The notes under the pieces were generated by a model that was given only the letters and a program-made list of their open reading frames with translations, searched no databases and had not been told where the DNA came from. A program made the translations under genes and the position numbers. From contig NZ_AUIU01000011.1 of assembly GCF_000423865.1 (NCBI RefSeq), forward strand, positions 62,001 to 126,000: a stretch of 64,000 nt of DNA, in the 5' to 3' direction. Of this stretch, positions 27,952 to 37,282 are shown one piece after another. This stretch comes from Thermodesulfovibrio thiophilus DSM 17215 (GTDB lineage Bacteria > Nitrospirota > Thermodesulfovibrionia > Thermodesulfovibrionales > Thermodesulfovibrionaceae). Each line of letters begins with the position of its first letter. The first letter of the stretch is position 1.

Positions 27952-28869
27952 TTATATTAACAATTCTTCCCTCTGGAACTCCATTTTTTCTCTGATATTA
28001 ATAACACGATCTAAGTTTTTAAAAATTATCCTAAAAACAATGGTTAGGATAAGAGATAAACAGGTTATCAGCAGTACTGAAGTTTTTGAATTAGATATGG
28101 AGACAACTAATAATACTAGTGTTATCCCTGAAAAAGTGATATATAAAAGCCGAAAACGTGGAAGCCATATTTTGGGATTATGAATCATGAACTGTATGGT
28201 AAGCAATTCTCTGATTACTTCCTTGGTACGGGAGAGGCCGTAGTGAGATTTTCCGTATGTTCTTCTTCGATCATTAACTTTCACTTCAGCTACTTCTTCA
28301 CTCTTGACACCGAGTACCGCTGGAAGAAATCTGTGAAAACCATGAGGAACAATAAAATTCCTGACCAGTTCTGCCCGATATGCTTTTAGTCCACAACCAT
28401 TGTCATGAGAAGGAATTCCTGTAACAAATGAAATTATTCTGTTTGCAATAATGGAGGGTAAAATACGGGTTAAATATTTTTCCTGTCTTTTTTTTCGCCA
28501 GCCTGTCACTGCTTTATAACCTTCTTTTATCTTTTGCACCATTTGCGGGATGTCGTGTGGATCATTCTGTCCATCACCATCCATAGTAATAACAATATCA
28601 CCACGAAAAACTTTAAATCCTGCGGAAAGAGCTGCAGCTTCTCCATAATTTTTTTTATGTTCAATCACTCTTATATGCGAATCTATAGTTTTTAGTTGTC
28701 TTAGAATCTCTGGAGTGTCATCTGTGCTTGCATCATTGACAAAAATAATCTCATAGGTTATTCCCAGTCCGTCAAGCACTTCTTTAATTTCCTGATATAG
28801 GGATACAAGAGTACCTGCTTCATTGTGTAGAGGAATTATCAAAGACAGAGCAGGAAAATCATTTGCCAT
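27952..28869 (-). CDS. Glycosyltransferase family 2, polyprenyl-phosphate sugar transferase-like
   Basis: Inverting GT-A glycosyltransferase, 305 aa. The N-terminal SLIIPLHNEAGTL and FVNDASTDDT bind the nucleotide, and ITMDGDGQNDP carries the metal-binding DxD. Two hydrophobic helices near residues 238-290 anchor it in the membrane, as in GtrB/DPM1-like transferases that load a sugar on undecaprenyl phosphate. It follows the DegT aminotransferase gene by 1 nt on the same strand, as part of a three-gene sugar set with the oxidoreductase. The sugar is unknown. Confidence 0.88.
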   Translation of the reverse strand: MANDFPALSLIIPLHNEAGTLVSLYQEIKEVLDGLGITYEIIFVNDASTDDTPEILRQLKTIDSHIRVIEHKKNYGEAAALSAGFKVFRGDIVITMDGDGQNDPHDIPQMVQKIKEGYKAVTGWRKKRQEKYLTRILPSIIANRIISFVTGIPSHDNGCGLKAYRAELVRNFIVPHGFHRFLPAVLGVKSEEVAEVKVNDRRRTYGKSHYGLSRTKEVIRELLTIQFMIHNPKIWLPRFRLLYITFSGITLVLLVVSISNSKTSVLLITCLSLILTIVFRIIFKNLDRVINIREKMEFQREELLI

Positions 28870-28870
28870 T

Positions 28871-30007
28871 TTATTTAAAAAACTCCTTTATTGACTCAAT
28901 AATATAATCAATTTCATCATCCCTTAGTTCAGGGAAAACAGGAATGGAAAGAATTTCCTGTGCAAGACGTTCAGCTCTTGGCAGATTATATGTACCAAAG
29001 TTGTTATCTTTCCATGGAGTTTGTAGATGTAATGGAATTGGATAATGAACACCTGTATCAATTCCGTGAGACTTTAAATGTGCTGCCAATGAGTCACGCT
29101 GTGATGTTCTAATTACAAATTGATGATAGACACTTCGGCAATTAATCTCATCTTTCTGAGGTAATGTAATATCTTTAATATCTGCCAAAGCTTCACAATA
29201 TCGCCGGGCTATTTCTTTTCGTCTTGCATTTTTTTCATCAAGATATTTAAGCTTTATTCTCAGTACAGCAGCCTGAAGTTCATCCAGTCGGCTATTAAAT
29301 CCATAGAAAACATGATTGTTCTTTTTCACCTGACCGTGAACGCGTAAGTAATTCAAACGAAATGCTGTATTCTCATCATTTGTAACAACAACCCCTGCAT
29401 CACCATAAGCATTAAGGTTTTTTACTATTCCACAGCTAAAGCATCCAACATGTCCGAAGCTTCCTACTTTACGGCCTTTATATTCAGCCCCATGCGCGTG
29501 GGAACAGTCTTCGATAAGCTTTAGTCCATGTTTATTACAGATATCCAGAATTGGGGTTACATTTATTGGATGTCCATACATGTGAACAATAAGTATCGCT
29601 TTAGTTTTTTCTGAAATTGTTTTCTCAATCTGGTCAGGATCAGGACCAAAACCTTCTTTTTCAGTATCAACCAGTACTGGTTTTGCTCCCGCTATTTTAA
29701 TGGCCTCTACAGCAGCCATAAAACAGTTAGGATGCAATATAACTTCATCACCACTACCAATATTGCTGGCAATCACTCCTAACATTAGAGAGGCAGTTCC
29801 TGATGAAACTCCATATGCATAACGAACTCCCAGGTAATTAGAAAAACTTTCTTCAAATTTTTTCAAGTTATTACCATTAAGAAGTTTCATACTTTTTAAA
29901 ATGTTATCCCACTCTTCTTTAATTTCTTTTTCTAAAGGTTCAAACCCACGGTGTAAATCCAGCAATGGAATCTTTTTCTCCACAGTATTTGTTGATACTG
30001 AATTCAT
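28871..30007 (-). CDS. DegT/DnrJ/EryC1/StrS sugar aminotransferase
   Basis: PLP enzyme that transaminates a keto sugar nucleotide; 378 aa. Family motifs are SSGTASLMLGV (PLP phosphate site), IEDCSHAHGAEYKGRKVG and the Schiff-base Lys in GIVKNLNAYGDAG. GGAGG lies before the ATG. Neighbours are a Gfo/Idh/MocA oxidoreductase upstream and a glycosyltransferase downstream, the normal setting for making an amino-sugar and attaching it to a lipid carrier or glycan. Regiospecificity cannot be read from sequence. Confidence 0.9.
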   Translation of the reverse strand: MNSVSTNTVEKKIPLLDLHRGFEPLEKEIKEEWDNILKSMKLLNGNNLKKFEESFSNYLGVRYAYGVSSGTASLMLGVIASNIGSGDEVILHPNCFMAAVEAIKIAGAKPVLVDTEKEGFGPDPDQIEKTISEKTKAILIVHMYGHPINVTPILDICNKHGLKLIEDCSHAHGAEYKGRKVGSFGHVGCFSCGIVKNLNAYGDAGVVVTNDENTAFRLNYLRVHGQVKKNNHVFYGFNSRLDELQAAVLRIKLKYLDEKNARRKEIARRYCEALADIKDITLPQKDEINCRSVYHQFVIRTSQRDSLAAHLKSHGIDTGVHYPIPLHLQTPWKDNNFGTYNLPRAERLAQEILSIPVFPELRDDEIDYIIESIKEFFK

Positions 30008-30072
30008 TAAAACCTCCCTAGTTACTTAATTAGTATTCTGAATAATGATTTATTATAAACATATCTTTAATG

Positions 30073-31110
30073 CTATAATTCCTCTGGCATTTTAATTGGA
30101 ATACCACCTTTTTGATTTGAAAGCTCTCCTGCATTCATGAGCCTTACAACTTTTAAAGATTTTGCTCCGCTACTTAATGGTTCTTTGTTTTCTATTATAC
30201 AACTAAGGAAATGCTGACATGCAATTTCAAGTGGCGTGAGAGTTCCAAAATCAGTGATTTCCTCTTCTAACTGTGCATTAATTGGAATAAAATTCGGTGA
30301 TGGAACTCCGTTTACTTTCTTTTCAGGTGGTGAACCAATATTGAATTTATAAACACTTACTTTGCGCGCTTTAAATCTGCCTTCATAGTGTATGGCTCCA
30401 TTACTGCCTATAACAGTAACGCTTGCGGTGCTTATAGGATAAAACCAGCTTAAGTTGATACATGCGGAAATTCCATCGACAAACTCCAGAGAAGACCATG
30501 CCACATCTGCAATATCTTTTTGAAGGTAACAGAAGTTTTTCGAGGTTATCTCTTTAACTGTATTGGGAATAAGATACTTGAGAATGGAAATGTCATGAGG
30601 AGCAGAATTCCACCATACATTTGAGTCACAACGAACCCTGCCCATACCAAGCCTTTGAAAAAGAAGATGATAAATGTTGCCTATTCTTCCTGAATCAATA
30701 ATATCCTTAACCATCCTCAATGCCGGATCATAAAGAAAAGTTTCATCGACAAAAAGAACCAACTTATTATTTTTAGCGATTTGAACCAATTCCTCTCCTT
30801 CCTCAATATGCATTGCCAGAGGCTTTTCTACCCATGTGTGCTTTTTAGCCAGTAAAGTCTCCCTGGCTACAGGATAATGAAGACTGGGAGGAGTTGCAAT
30901 CGCCACACAATCAATCTGAGTATCTTTTATAATTCTCTGAAAATCTGAAGTGACTTCAACAAAAGGAAACTGAGAGGCAATTTCTGATAACACATCCTGA
31001 TTTAAATCGCATACTATTTTTACCTCTCCCATAGCGGAGTTGGAGAAGTTTTTGATTAAATTCTTACCCCAGTATCCTCCACCAAATACAGCAATTTTCA
31101 ATTTATTCAT
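30073..31110 (-). CDS. Gfo/Idh/MocA-family NAD(P)-dependent oxidoreductase
   Basis: Sugar-nucleotide dehydrogenase-type enzyme; 345 aa. The N-terminal Rossmann motif is AVFGGGYWGKNL, followed by the EKPLAMHIEEG dinucleotide/catalytic motif with its Lys. AGGAGG lies before the ATG. In this cluster it probably makes the keto sugar that the DegT aminotransferase 65 nt downstream uses. It is the first gene of the set, and a 528-nt gap upstream should hold the promoter. The substrate is not identifiable. Confidence 0.88.
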   Translation of the reverse strand: MNKLKIAVFGGGYWGKNLIKNFSNSAMGEVKIVCDLNQDVLSEIASQFPFVEVTSDFQRIIKDTQIDCVAIATPPSLHYPVARETLLAKKHTWVEKPLAMHIEEGEELVQIAKNNKLVLFVDETFLYDPALRMVKDIIDSGRIGNIYHLLFQRLGMGRVRCDSNVWWNSAPHDISILKYLIPNTVKEITSKNFCYLQKDIADVAWSSLEFVDGISACINLSWFYPISTASVTVIGSNGAIHYEGRFKARKVSVYKFNIGSPPEKKVNGVPSPNFIPINAQLEEEITDFGTLTPLEIACQHFLSCIIENKEPLSSGAKSLKVVRLMNAGELSNQKGGIPIKMPEEL

Positions 31111-31638
31111 ATATTCCTCCTGATTAATTATTGACTGCGATTAAGAGTCTTTATATTTTTCTTAACAACAACCCGACAACTTTTTCCTAAAAAATCGGGT
31201 TTTTCAACTAAAAAATGAGAGATTGTTATGACAATGTTAATTGTTTTATATAAATTACTATTTTGTTTTTTATCTTGTATAAAGCAAAATAGAATTTCAT
31301 TCAAAAGATTTTTTTTAAAATATTTTTTTGAATAAAATTTCAAAAAATACCAGCTAATAAGACTTTTACATATTAATTGAATGTTTGTATTTTGAATATC
31401 TATGTAATTTCTTTTAATATTATTAAACCATTTATTCTGCATCTGTATTTTTCATATCAGCCCAAATTACATTCCACATAAACTACGGCCACAGAGTTTT
31501 ATGCATCCTCGCCATAATTAGTTAATTCATTAAATATAGCATAAATTAATTATTGAATGTAAAATTTAATGGATATCAGTTATGTTCTAATGTGAAGAAT
31601 TTTTAATAAATGTTGAAATCTCTGTTAAGATATAAGCT
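31111..31638. other. 528-bp AT-rich intergenic stretch, no supported gene
   Basis: This lies between the divergent oxidoreductase and aroE genes. A 104-codon minus frame at 31128-31442 is low-complexity, rich in Lys/Asn/Ile, has no ribosome site and matches nothing I know, so I do not call it. A short GC-richer patch near 31450-31515 stands out from the flanks and could be a remnant of a lost gene. It should contain promoters for both flanking genes, but no clean -35/-10 pair was found. Confidence 0.55.
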
Positions 31639-32457
31639 ATGATTACAGGAAAAACAAAAATCATTGGTATATTTGGAGATCCTATAGAACATACGCTTTC
31701 TCCTTTGATTCATAATGAGGCTTTTAAATATCTTGGGCTTGATTACTGTTATGTTCCATTCCATGTAAAGAGAGAAAAATTGAAAGAAGCTGTTGAAGGA
31801 ATCAGAGCTTTGGATATAAAAGGTGTAAATATAACAGTTCCTCATAAAGAAGAAGTCATTAAGTATCTTGATATAGTTTCTGATGAGGCTAAAGAAATTG
31901 GAGCGGTCAATACAATTGTAAACATGGAAGGAGTTTTAAAAGGATACAATACTGATGTTAGAGGTTTTATTTCATCGCTTAAGGAAGAGGGATTTTTCAT
32001 TAAAGGCAAAAATGTTTTAATCATTGGAGGAGGAGGTGCTGCCAGAGCAGTGGTTTATGGAATTTTAATAGAAGGTGGAAGGGTTTATATTTTTAATAGA
32101 ACCTCTACTAAAGCTCAAGCAATAAAAGAAAAGTTCAGCAATCTTGGTTTTATTGAAATTATTGAAAACATTAACAAATTTGTTGCTGAAAAGATCAATA
32201 TTATAGTAAATGCAACATCACTTGGATTAAAAAAAGATGACCCACCACCCTTAAATCCTAATTTATTAACATCAGAGCATACTTATTGTGATCTTGTTTA
32301 TCCTGAAACTACATTGATGAAAAAGGCAAAAAAAATTGGATGTAAGGTAATTGGAGGATATGGGATGCTTGTGTGGCAGGCTGCATTTGCCTTTGAAATA
32401 TGGACAGGGATGCAGGCGCCGATTGAGATTATGAAAAAAACTTTAAAAATTAGGTAG
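31639..32457 (+). CDS. aroE: Shikimate dehydrogenase (NADP+)
   Basis: Reduces 3-dehydroshikimate to shikimate on the way to chorismate, which also feeds the futalosine menaquinone route encoded at 20-26 kb. It has 272 aa. Motifs are [23 protein letters not shown] with the catalytic Lys, NTIV...GYNTDVRGF with the catalytic Asp, and the glycine-rich NADP motif [11 protein letters not shown]. No Shine-Dalgarno site precedes the ATG. It is 66 nt upstream of trxA. Confidence 0.96.
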   Translation: MITGKTKIIGIFGDPIEHTLSPLIHNEAFKYLGLDYCYVPFHVKREKLKEAVEGIRALDIKGVNITVPHKEEVIKYLDIVSDEAKEIGAVNTIVNMEGVLKGYNTDVRGFISSLKEEGFFIKGKNVLIIGGGGAARAVVYGILIEGGRVYIFNRTSTKAQAIKEKFSNLGFIEIIENINKFVAEKINIIVNATSLGLKKDDPPPLNPNLLTSEHTYCDLVYPETTLMKKAKKIGCKVIGGYGMLVWQAAFAFEIWTGMQAPIEIMKKTLKIR

Positions 32458-32523
32458 ATTGACAAAACAGTGGAGGAAGATTTATTTTAAAGAAGTTATC
32501 CACAAAATTTCCCGGAGGTAAAA

Positions 32524-32856
32524 ATGGCTGAAGGTATTCTAGAGCTTACTAGCTCTAAATGGGAAACTGAAGTTTTAAATGCTAAAGGTTTAGTAATGGT
32601 AGATTTCTGGGCTCCATGGTGTGGTCCGTGTAGAATAATTGCTCCTACAATAGAAGAGCTTGCCAAGGAGTATGAAGGGAAAATCAAAGTAGGGAAGCTT
32701 AATACAGATGAAAATCCTGATATTGCAACGCGCTATGGCATTATGGGAATTCCAACAATAATGTTTTTTAAAGATGGCCAGAGAGTTGATCAGATTGTTG
32801 GTGTTGTTCCGAAATCTATTTTAAAAAGCAAACTGGATACCCTTCTTAGCAGTTAA
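32524..32856 (+). CDS. trxA: Thioredoxin
   Basis: Cytoplasmic disulfide reductant, 110 aa. The active site is W-C33-G-P-C36, with the canonical FWAPWCGPCR context and the cis-Pro in MGIPTIMFF. GGAGG lies 6-7 nt before the ATG. A possible reducing partner is the divergent thioredoxin reductase-like flavoprotein at 22247. A TlpA-like thiol protein follows 3 nt downstream, so the pair probably forms an operon with ffh. Confidence 0.97.
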   Translation: MAEGILELTSSKWETEVLNAKGLVMVDFWAPWCGPCRIIAPTIEELAKEYEGKIKVGKLNTDENPDIATRYGIMGIPTIMFFKDGQRVDQIVGVVPKSILKSKLDTLLSS

Positions 32857-32859
32857 TTT

Positions 32860-33360
32860 GTGAAAAAGGTTTTAATTTTAATTTTTTTTACTTTTTTTTT
32901 AATTCCTCAGATAGGGCAGAGTACAATCAAAAAAGAGGACTCTGCTCCTGACTTTTCCCTTATTACAATAGATGATAAAATCGTAAATCTTTATCAATTT
33001 AATGGTAAAGTTATAATTATCGAATTTTTATCAACAAAATGTTTTGCCTGTGACTATATAATTCCTGATATCAACCGGCTTTATGAGAAATTTAACGGTG
33101 AAGCTGTTCAAATAATTGGAGTTTTGTTCAACAATGAAATAGAAAATCCTGAAAAGTTAAGAGAATTTAAAAAACACAGAGGAATTAAATATCCTGTTTT
33201 TATAAGTGATAGCAAAACAAAGAAACTCTACAATATTTTTGGTTTTCCAAACTTTTTTATTCTGAATGATAAAAAAAAGATTGTTCAGATATACAGAGGT
33301 ATAACGAATGATATGTTTGGATTGCTCAATAAAGAAACTGAAAAGCTTTTGAGGAGGTAA
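32860..33360 (+). CDS. TlpA/redoxin-like exported thiol-disulfide protein
   Basis: Thioredoxin-fold protein of 166 aa with an N-terminal signal/anchor (KKVLILIFFTFFLIPQIGQS), so it acts on the outer face of the inner membrane. The redox motif is C61-F-A-C64 (STKCFACDYIIP), within an AhpC/TSA-ResA-like domain. The start is GTG at 32860, 3 nt after trxA. TlpA/ResA proteins reduce apocytochrome cysteines before haem attachment, which fits an organism with a 16-haem cytochrome in the same window, but that link is inference. Confidence 0.82.
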   Translation: MKKVLILIFFTFFLIPQIGQSTIKKEDSAPDFSLITIDDKIVNLYQFNGKVIIIEFLSTKCFACDYIIPDINRLYEKFNGEAVQIIGVLFNNEIENPEKLREFKKHRGIKYPVFISDSKTKKLYNIFGFPNFFILNDKKKIVQIYRGITNDMFGLLNKETEKLLRR

Positions 33361-33363
33361 ACA

Positions 33364-34686
33364 ATGTTTGAAGCATTGACAGATAAATTTGAAATAATAT
33401 TTAAAAAGCTTAAAGGAAAAGGAATTCTTAAAGAAGACGATGTAGATGTTGCTTTAAAAGAAATAAGGATTGCCTTACTTGAAGCAGATGTCAATTTTAA
33501 GGTTGTTAAATCATTTATTGAAAGAGTAAGACAGAAGGCGATAGGAAAAGAAATTCTTGAAAGTCTCTCACCAGCACAACAGGTAATAAAGATTGTTTAC
33601 GATGAACTTTGTGAACTTCTTGGAGGAAGTAGTTCAAAAATTCAGCTAAATGCTAACCCTCCAACTGTAATTATGATGGTAGGACTTCATGGTTCTGGCA
33701 AAACTACCACTTCAGCAAAATTAGCGAGGATTTTTAAAAAGCAGGGACGCCGCCCAATGCTTGTTGCAGCAGATCTTCAGAGACCAGCAGCCATTGACCA
33801 GCTTGTAACTCTTGGTAAACAGATAGATATTCCTGTTTTTCATTCATATGAGATTAAGGATCCGAGAGAACTGTGCAGGGAAGCTTTAAAGAAATCAGTA
33901 ATTGACAGAATGGATCCAGTGATTGTTGATACTGCTGGAAGAATGCATGTGGACGAGGATCTCATGAAGGAGCTTCAGGATGTGAGAGAAATTCTTCAAC
34001 CTAAAGAAGTTCTTTTTGTAGCTGATGCGATGACAGGACAGGATGCTGTTAATATTGCAAAGAGTTTCAATGAAAAAATTGGCATAGATGGTGTCATTCT
34101 TACGAAAATGGATGGTGATGCTCGTGGTGGCGCAGCATTATCAATAAAAGAGGTAACTGGCAAACCAATAAAGTTTATTGGAACCGGTGAAAAGATTGAT
34201 GCTCTTGAAGAGTTTTATCCTGATAGAATGGCAAAGAGAATTCTTGGAATGGGAGATGTTTTAACTCTTATTGAGCAGGCGCAACAGGCCTATGATCAGA
34301 AAGAGGCTGAGAAACTAAAAACAAAGATTGAAAAAAATGAGTTTAGTTTTGATGACCTGAAAGAACAGATAAGAAAAATGAGAAAGATGGGTCCTCTTGA
34401 AAACATTCTTTCCATGATTCCAGGCGCTAATAAAATGCTTAAAAACATTAAGATAGATGAAAAGGAGTTCATAAGAGTGGAGGCAATAATTAACTCAATG
34501 ACTCTTGAAGAAAGAACAAATCCTAAAATTTTGAATGCAAGCAGAAGAATACGCATTGCTAAAGGAAGTGGAACAACTGTTACAGAAGTAAACAGGCTTA
34601 TTAAACAGTTTAATGAGATGAGAAAGCTTATGAAGCAGATGAAACATGGGAAAGGATTGAAGCTTCCGAAAATATTTCCTTTTTAA
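33364..34686 (+). CDS. ffh: Signal recognition particle protein Ffh
   Basis: GTPase that binds 4.5S RNA and signal sequences and targets nascent membrane proteins to FtsY. It has 440 aa. An N-domain precedes the G1 motif GLHGSGKTTTSAKLA; DTAGRMHVD and TKMDGDARGG follow, then the Met-rich M-domain with MGPLENILSMIPG and the RNA-binding RIRIAKGSG region. AGGAGG lies before the ATG. It ends 5 nt short of the convergent cbiO gene with no terminator visible. Confidence 0.97.
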   Translation: MFEALTDKFEIIFKKLKGKGILKEDDVDVALKEIRIALLEADVNFKVVKSFIERVRQKAIGKEILESLSPAQQVIKIVYDELCELLGGSSSKIQLNANPPTVIMMVGLHGSGKTTTSAKLARIFKKQGRRPMLVAADLQRPAAIDQLVTLGKQIDIPVFHSYEIKDPRELCREALKKSVIDRMDPVIVDTAGRMHVDEDLMKELQDVREILQPKEVLFVADAMTGQDAVNIAKSFNEKIGIDGVILTKMDGDARGGAALSIKEVTGKPIKFIGTGEKIDALEEFYPDRMAKRILGMGDVLTLIEQAQQAYDQKEAEKLKTKIEKNEFSFDDLKEQIRKMRKMGPLENILSMIPGANKMLKNIKIDEKEFIRVEAIINSMTLEERTNPKILNASRRIRIAKGSGTTVTEVNRLIKQFNEMRKLMKQMKHGKGLKLPKIFPF

Positions 34687-34691
34687 GTCTT

Positions 34692-35354
34692 TTATAATTT
34701 TTCAAGTATAGATATTTTGTTAGGTTCAAGCACAAAAATTTTATCAGTTGCCTTGTTAATAAAATCTTTGTCATGCGAAACCAGGAGATAAGTTTGTGCA
34801 TTATTTCTTAAATAATTCAGGAGTCTCTCTGTTGTTTCTTCATCAAGTCCTGAAGAAGGTTCATCCAGCAAATAACATATCGGGTTCATTGCCATTACAG
34901 TTGCAAAAGCAACAAGCTTTTTTTCTCCTCCAGAAAGCTTATATGTAATTCTGTCTTCAAATCCTTTCAGTCCGAGCAATTCGCAGGTTTCATTTACAAT
35001 CTTAAATGCCTCTTCCCTTGTTTTGCCAAGATTTAGAGGGCCGAATGCTATATCTTCCTTTACTGTGGGGCAGAATAATTGGCTGTCTGAATCCTGAAAG
35101 AGAAGACCTATTTTCTGTCTTATTTCGATAAAATCCTTTTCCGTATGTCTTGGTTTACCGAATATTTCAACTGTTCCTGAAGTTGGTTTTAAAAGTCCCA
35201 TTATAATATATAGAAGTGTGGTTTTACCTGAACCATTTGGACCGATAAGACCTATTCTGTCACCTTCATAAACTTCAAGATTAAGATTTTTGAGAACTTC
35301 TATGCTGTCATAGTGAAATGAAATATTTCTGAGTTTTATAATTGGCTTTTTCAC
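34692..35354 (-). CDS. cbiO: ECF-type cobalt/nickel ABC transporter ATPase CbiO
   Basis: ATPase of the energy-coupling factor metal importer. It has 220 aa. Walker A is GPNGSGKTT around 36-44, the signature is KLSGGEKKL, and Walker B is ICYLLDEPSSGLD, with the switch His in LVSHDKD. The last gene of the operon, it overlaps cbiQ by 4 nt. Substrate metal (Ni2+ or Co2+) cannot be settled from the ATPase itself. Confidence 0.92.
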   Translation of the reverse strand: MKKPIIKLRNISFHYDSIEVLKNLNLEVYEGDRIGLIGPNGSGKTTLLYIIMGLLKPTSGTVEIFGKPRHTEKDFIEIRQKIGLLFQDSDSQLFCPTVKEDIAFGPLNLGKTREEAFKIVNETCELLGLKGFEDRITYKLSGGEKKLVAFATVMAMNPICYLLDEPSSGLDEETTERLLNYLRNNAQTYLLVSHDKDFINKATDKIFVLEPNKISILEKL

Positions 35355-36094
35355 TTTATAGTCCAGAATAAAATAAAAGATGACAATGAAATAATACCGA
35401 ATATTATATCATTTTTTCTTGTGTGAAAATGCTCAAACAAAGGGAAAAACCCGTGAAAACCTCTACAGAGCATTGCTCTATAAATTTCTTCTGCTCTTTC
35501 ATAGCTTTTAATAAGCATTCCGCCAATCATATATGCATATGTTTTATAGGTATGAATATCTGTTCTTGGAGTAAATCCTCGAACCATAACAGCTTGTCTT
35601 ATTTTCAGATATTCCTCATGAATTACAGTAATGTACCTATAAAAAAGAAAAAATATTGTTACAAGCTTTTGGGGAACTTTCAAATGAAGCATAGCATGGG
35701 CAAGAGAAAAAACCGAAGATGTTGAAAGAAGTGTTATTGTTGCTATAATGATGGCATTGCACTTAACTGTGATTAATAAGGCATATCTTAATCCTTCGTG
35801 GCTTATTTTAAACATACCTACTGTTGTATAAGGATTGCTATGATAGCTAAGAGGAATAAAAATCCATATAAAGAGAATGAAAAAATTTGCAACAAAAATT
35901 CTTGAAAGAAAAGGCTTTATTTTTAAATCAGCAATAAAAAGCAAAAATACAGAATAAATGAGATAGTACAATGGTATTTTAAGGTCTGTTGCAGTAGCAC
36001 ATAAAATGCTGAACAAAGAAAAAATTATAATCTTTACTCTTGGATCAGCTTTATGTAAAAAAGAACTACCCTCTGCAAACTCTTCAAGATGCAT
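35351..36094 (-). CDS. cbiQ: ECF-type cobalt/nickel transporter transmembrane protein CbiQ
   Basis: T-component that couples the CbiM substrate-binding subunit to CbiO. It has 247 aa with about five to six hydrophobic helices. Coupling motifs with the A-R-G pattern appear as RQAVMVRGF and RAMLCRGFHG. The N-terminal LHKADPRVKI is typical of CbiQ/EcfT. The start ATG lies 11 nt inside the upstream gene, with GGGAAG before it. Confidence 0.92.
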   Translation of the reverse strand: MHLEEFAEGSSFLHKADPRVKIIIFSLFSILCATATDLKIPLYYLIYSVFLLFIADLKIKPFLSRIFVANFFILFIWIFIPLSYHSNPYTTVGMFKISHEGLRYALLITVKCNAIIIATITLLSTSSVFSLAHAMLHLKVPQKLVTIFFLFYRYITVIHEEYLKIRQAVMVRGFTPRTDIHTYKTYAYMIGGMLIKSYERAEEIYRAMLCRGFHGFFPLFEHFHTRKNDIIFGIISLSSFILFWTIK

Positions 36095-36692
36095 TTTTCT
36101 TCCCTTTAAGCATCATTATTAATCCCCATACTCCAAAGATATATCCGATTCCTCCGATTATGTCTCTGTAGTTAATGGTATCAAGTTGTTTTCTAATATT
36201 TCTAACTTCATTTTGCAATCCCTGTAACTTTGAATCCATTGCTTCATTAATAATCTGTCTTAGTTCATCTTTATTTATTAAACTCTCCGGTAGTTTTAAT
36301 TCCTGTGCTTGCCTGGATTGTTGAGTACCTGTTTTTTTTATTTCATTTTTTGCTGTTACCTGTTCTAATGCTGCAAGAGTGTATTCTGCTCTGTGTCCTT
36401 CTCCTGCTGGAATAACTATTTTTAGTTCATCTTTATTTGAAGTTTTAAAACTAAAATTCCCTTTTTCATCAGTTACAGTTTCAACAATTTTTCTGCCTTC
36501 TTTATCATATACTTCAACTTTACTGTTTTTACATGGTGCGCCATCAACAAAGTAGCACTCACCGATAACTTTATCTCCTTCTCTATAAACATAAGCACTT
36601 ACTTTATGAGCTTCTGTTGATACTGAATAAAATAAGACAATTAAACTCTGAAAAATAAAGACAAATAAAATAATAAAAAGAGTTTTTTTCAT
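36084..36692 (-). CDS. CbiL-like accessory membrane protein of the nickel/cobalt transporter
   Basis: A 202-residue membrane protein with an N-terminal signal/anchor, a periplasmic Ig-like domain of the carboxypeptidase-regulatory type (KVEVYDKEGRKIVETVTDEKGNFSF), a coiled-coil-like stretch (about 140-175) and a C-terminal membrane helix (IGYIFGVWGLIMML). This plan matches the CbiL/NikL accessory component found with CbiMQO in nickel systems, although sequence identity in that family is low. It overlaps cbiM by 4 nt and cbiQ by 11 nt. Its presence tilts the metal towards nickel, as inference. Confidence 0.75.
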   Translation of the reverse strand: MKKTLFIILFVFIFQSLIVLFYSVSTEAHKVSAYVYREGDKVIGECYFVDGAPCKNSKVEVYDKEGRKIVETVTDEKGNFSFKTSNKDELKIVIPAGEGHRAEYTLAALEQVTAKNEIKKTGTQQSRQAQELKLPESLINKDELRQIINEAMDSKLQGLQNEVRNIRKQLDTINYRDIIGGIGYIFGVWGLIMMLKGKKNAS

Positions 36693-37282
36693 CCCAGCGC
36701 CTCCGGCTTAACTTTTTTAAGATAAACTACAACAAATCCAGTGATTATTCCCTCAATTAAGGCAATTGGAAGATGCACTGCAAGAAATGTTCCTGCAATT
36801 CCAATAAAGCTTTTTTCTGTTTCAAGAAGGGCAATACTTATTAATACTGCACTGAGAATTATCGCAGATGCTCCAGCAAGTACTCCACCAATAAATGCGG
36901 TATTTCTGCCTTTCTTAATAAATTTTTTAAAAGCAAAATATACTACAACTCCTGGCATTGCCATGGCAAATGTATTCACCCCAAGTGTTGTTAATCCTCC
37001 AAATTGAAAAACAAGCGCTTGAAGTATCAAACCAACAAATATGGAAGGAAAAGCTGCCCAGCCAAGAAGCACTCCAACAAGTCCATTTAAAACTAAATGA
37101 GCAGAACTCGGACCAATAGGAATGTGAATCAATGATGCAACAAAAAAAGCACTTGAAAGCACCGCAACTTTTGGTATATCAGCATTTCTTATTCTACGAA
37201 GTCCAAGAGCAAGTCCTGCAATAGATAAAATCGCTCCTGTAAACAATACTGACGTAGAAAGAACTCCTTCAGATATATGCAT
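36689..37282 (-). CDS. cbiM: Cobalt/nickel ECF transporter substrate-binding component CbiM
   Basis: S-component that binds Ni2+/Co2+ within the membrane. It has 197 aa. The processed N-terminus M-H-I-S-E-G supplies the metal-binding Met1/His2, and a second His-containing loop is seen in IPIGPSSAHLVLNGLVG. Around six hydrophobic helices are present. The start overlaps the preceding gene stop (TAATG). It is followed by CbiL-, CbiQ- and CbiO-like genes in the family's usual order. Confidence 0.93.
   Translation of the reverse strand: MHISEGVLSTSVLFTGAILSIAGLALGLRRIRNADIPKVAVLSSAFFVASLIHIPIGPSSAHLVLNGLVGVLLGWAAFPSIFVGLILQALVFQFGGLTTLGVNTFAMAMPGVVVYFAFKKFIKKGRNTAFIGGVLAGASAIILSAVLISIALLETEKSFIGIAGTFLAVHLPIALIEGIITGFVVVYLKKVKPEALG

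Noticed and set aside
31128-31442. 104-codon minus-strand open frame in the gap before the oxidoreductase gene
   Set aside because: Low-complexity Lys/Asn/Ile-rich translation, no ribosome site, very AT-rich DNA in which chance frames of this size are expected.
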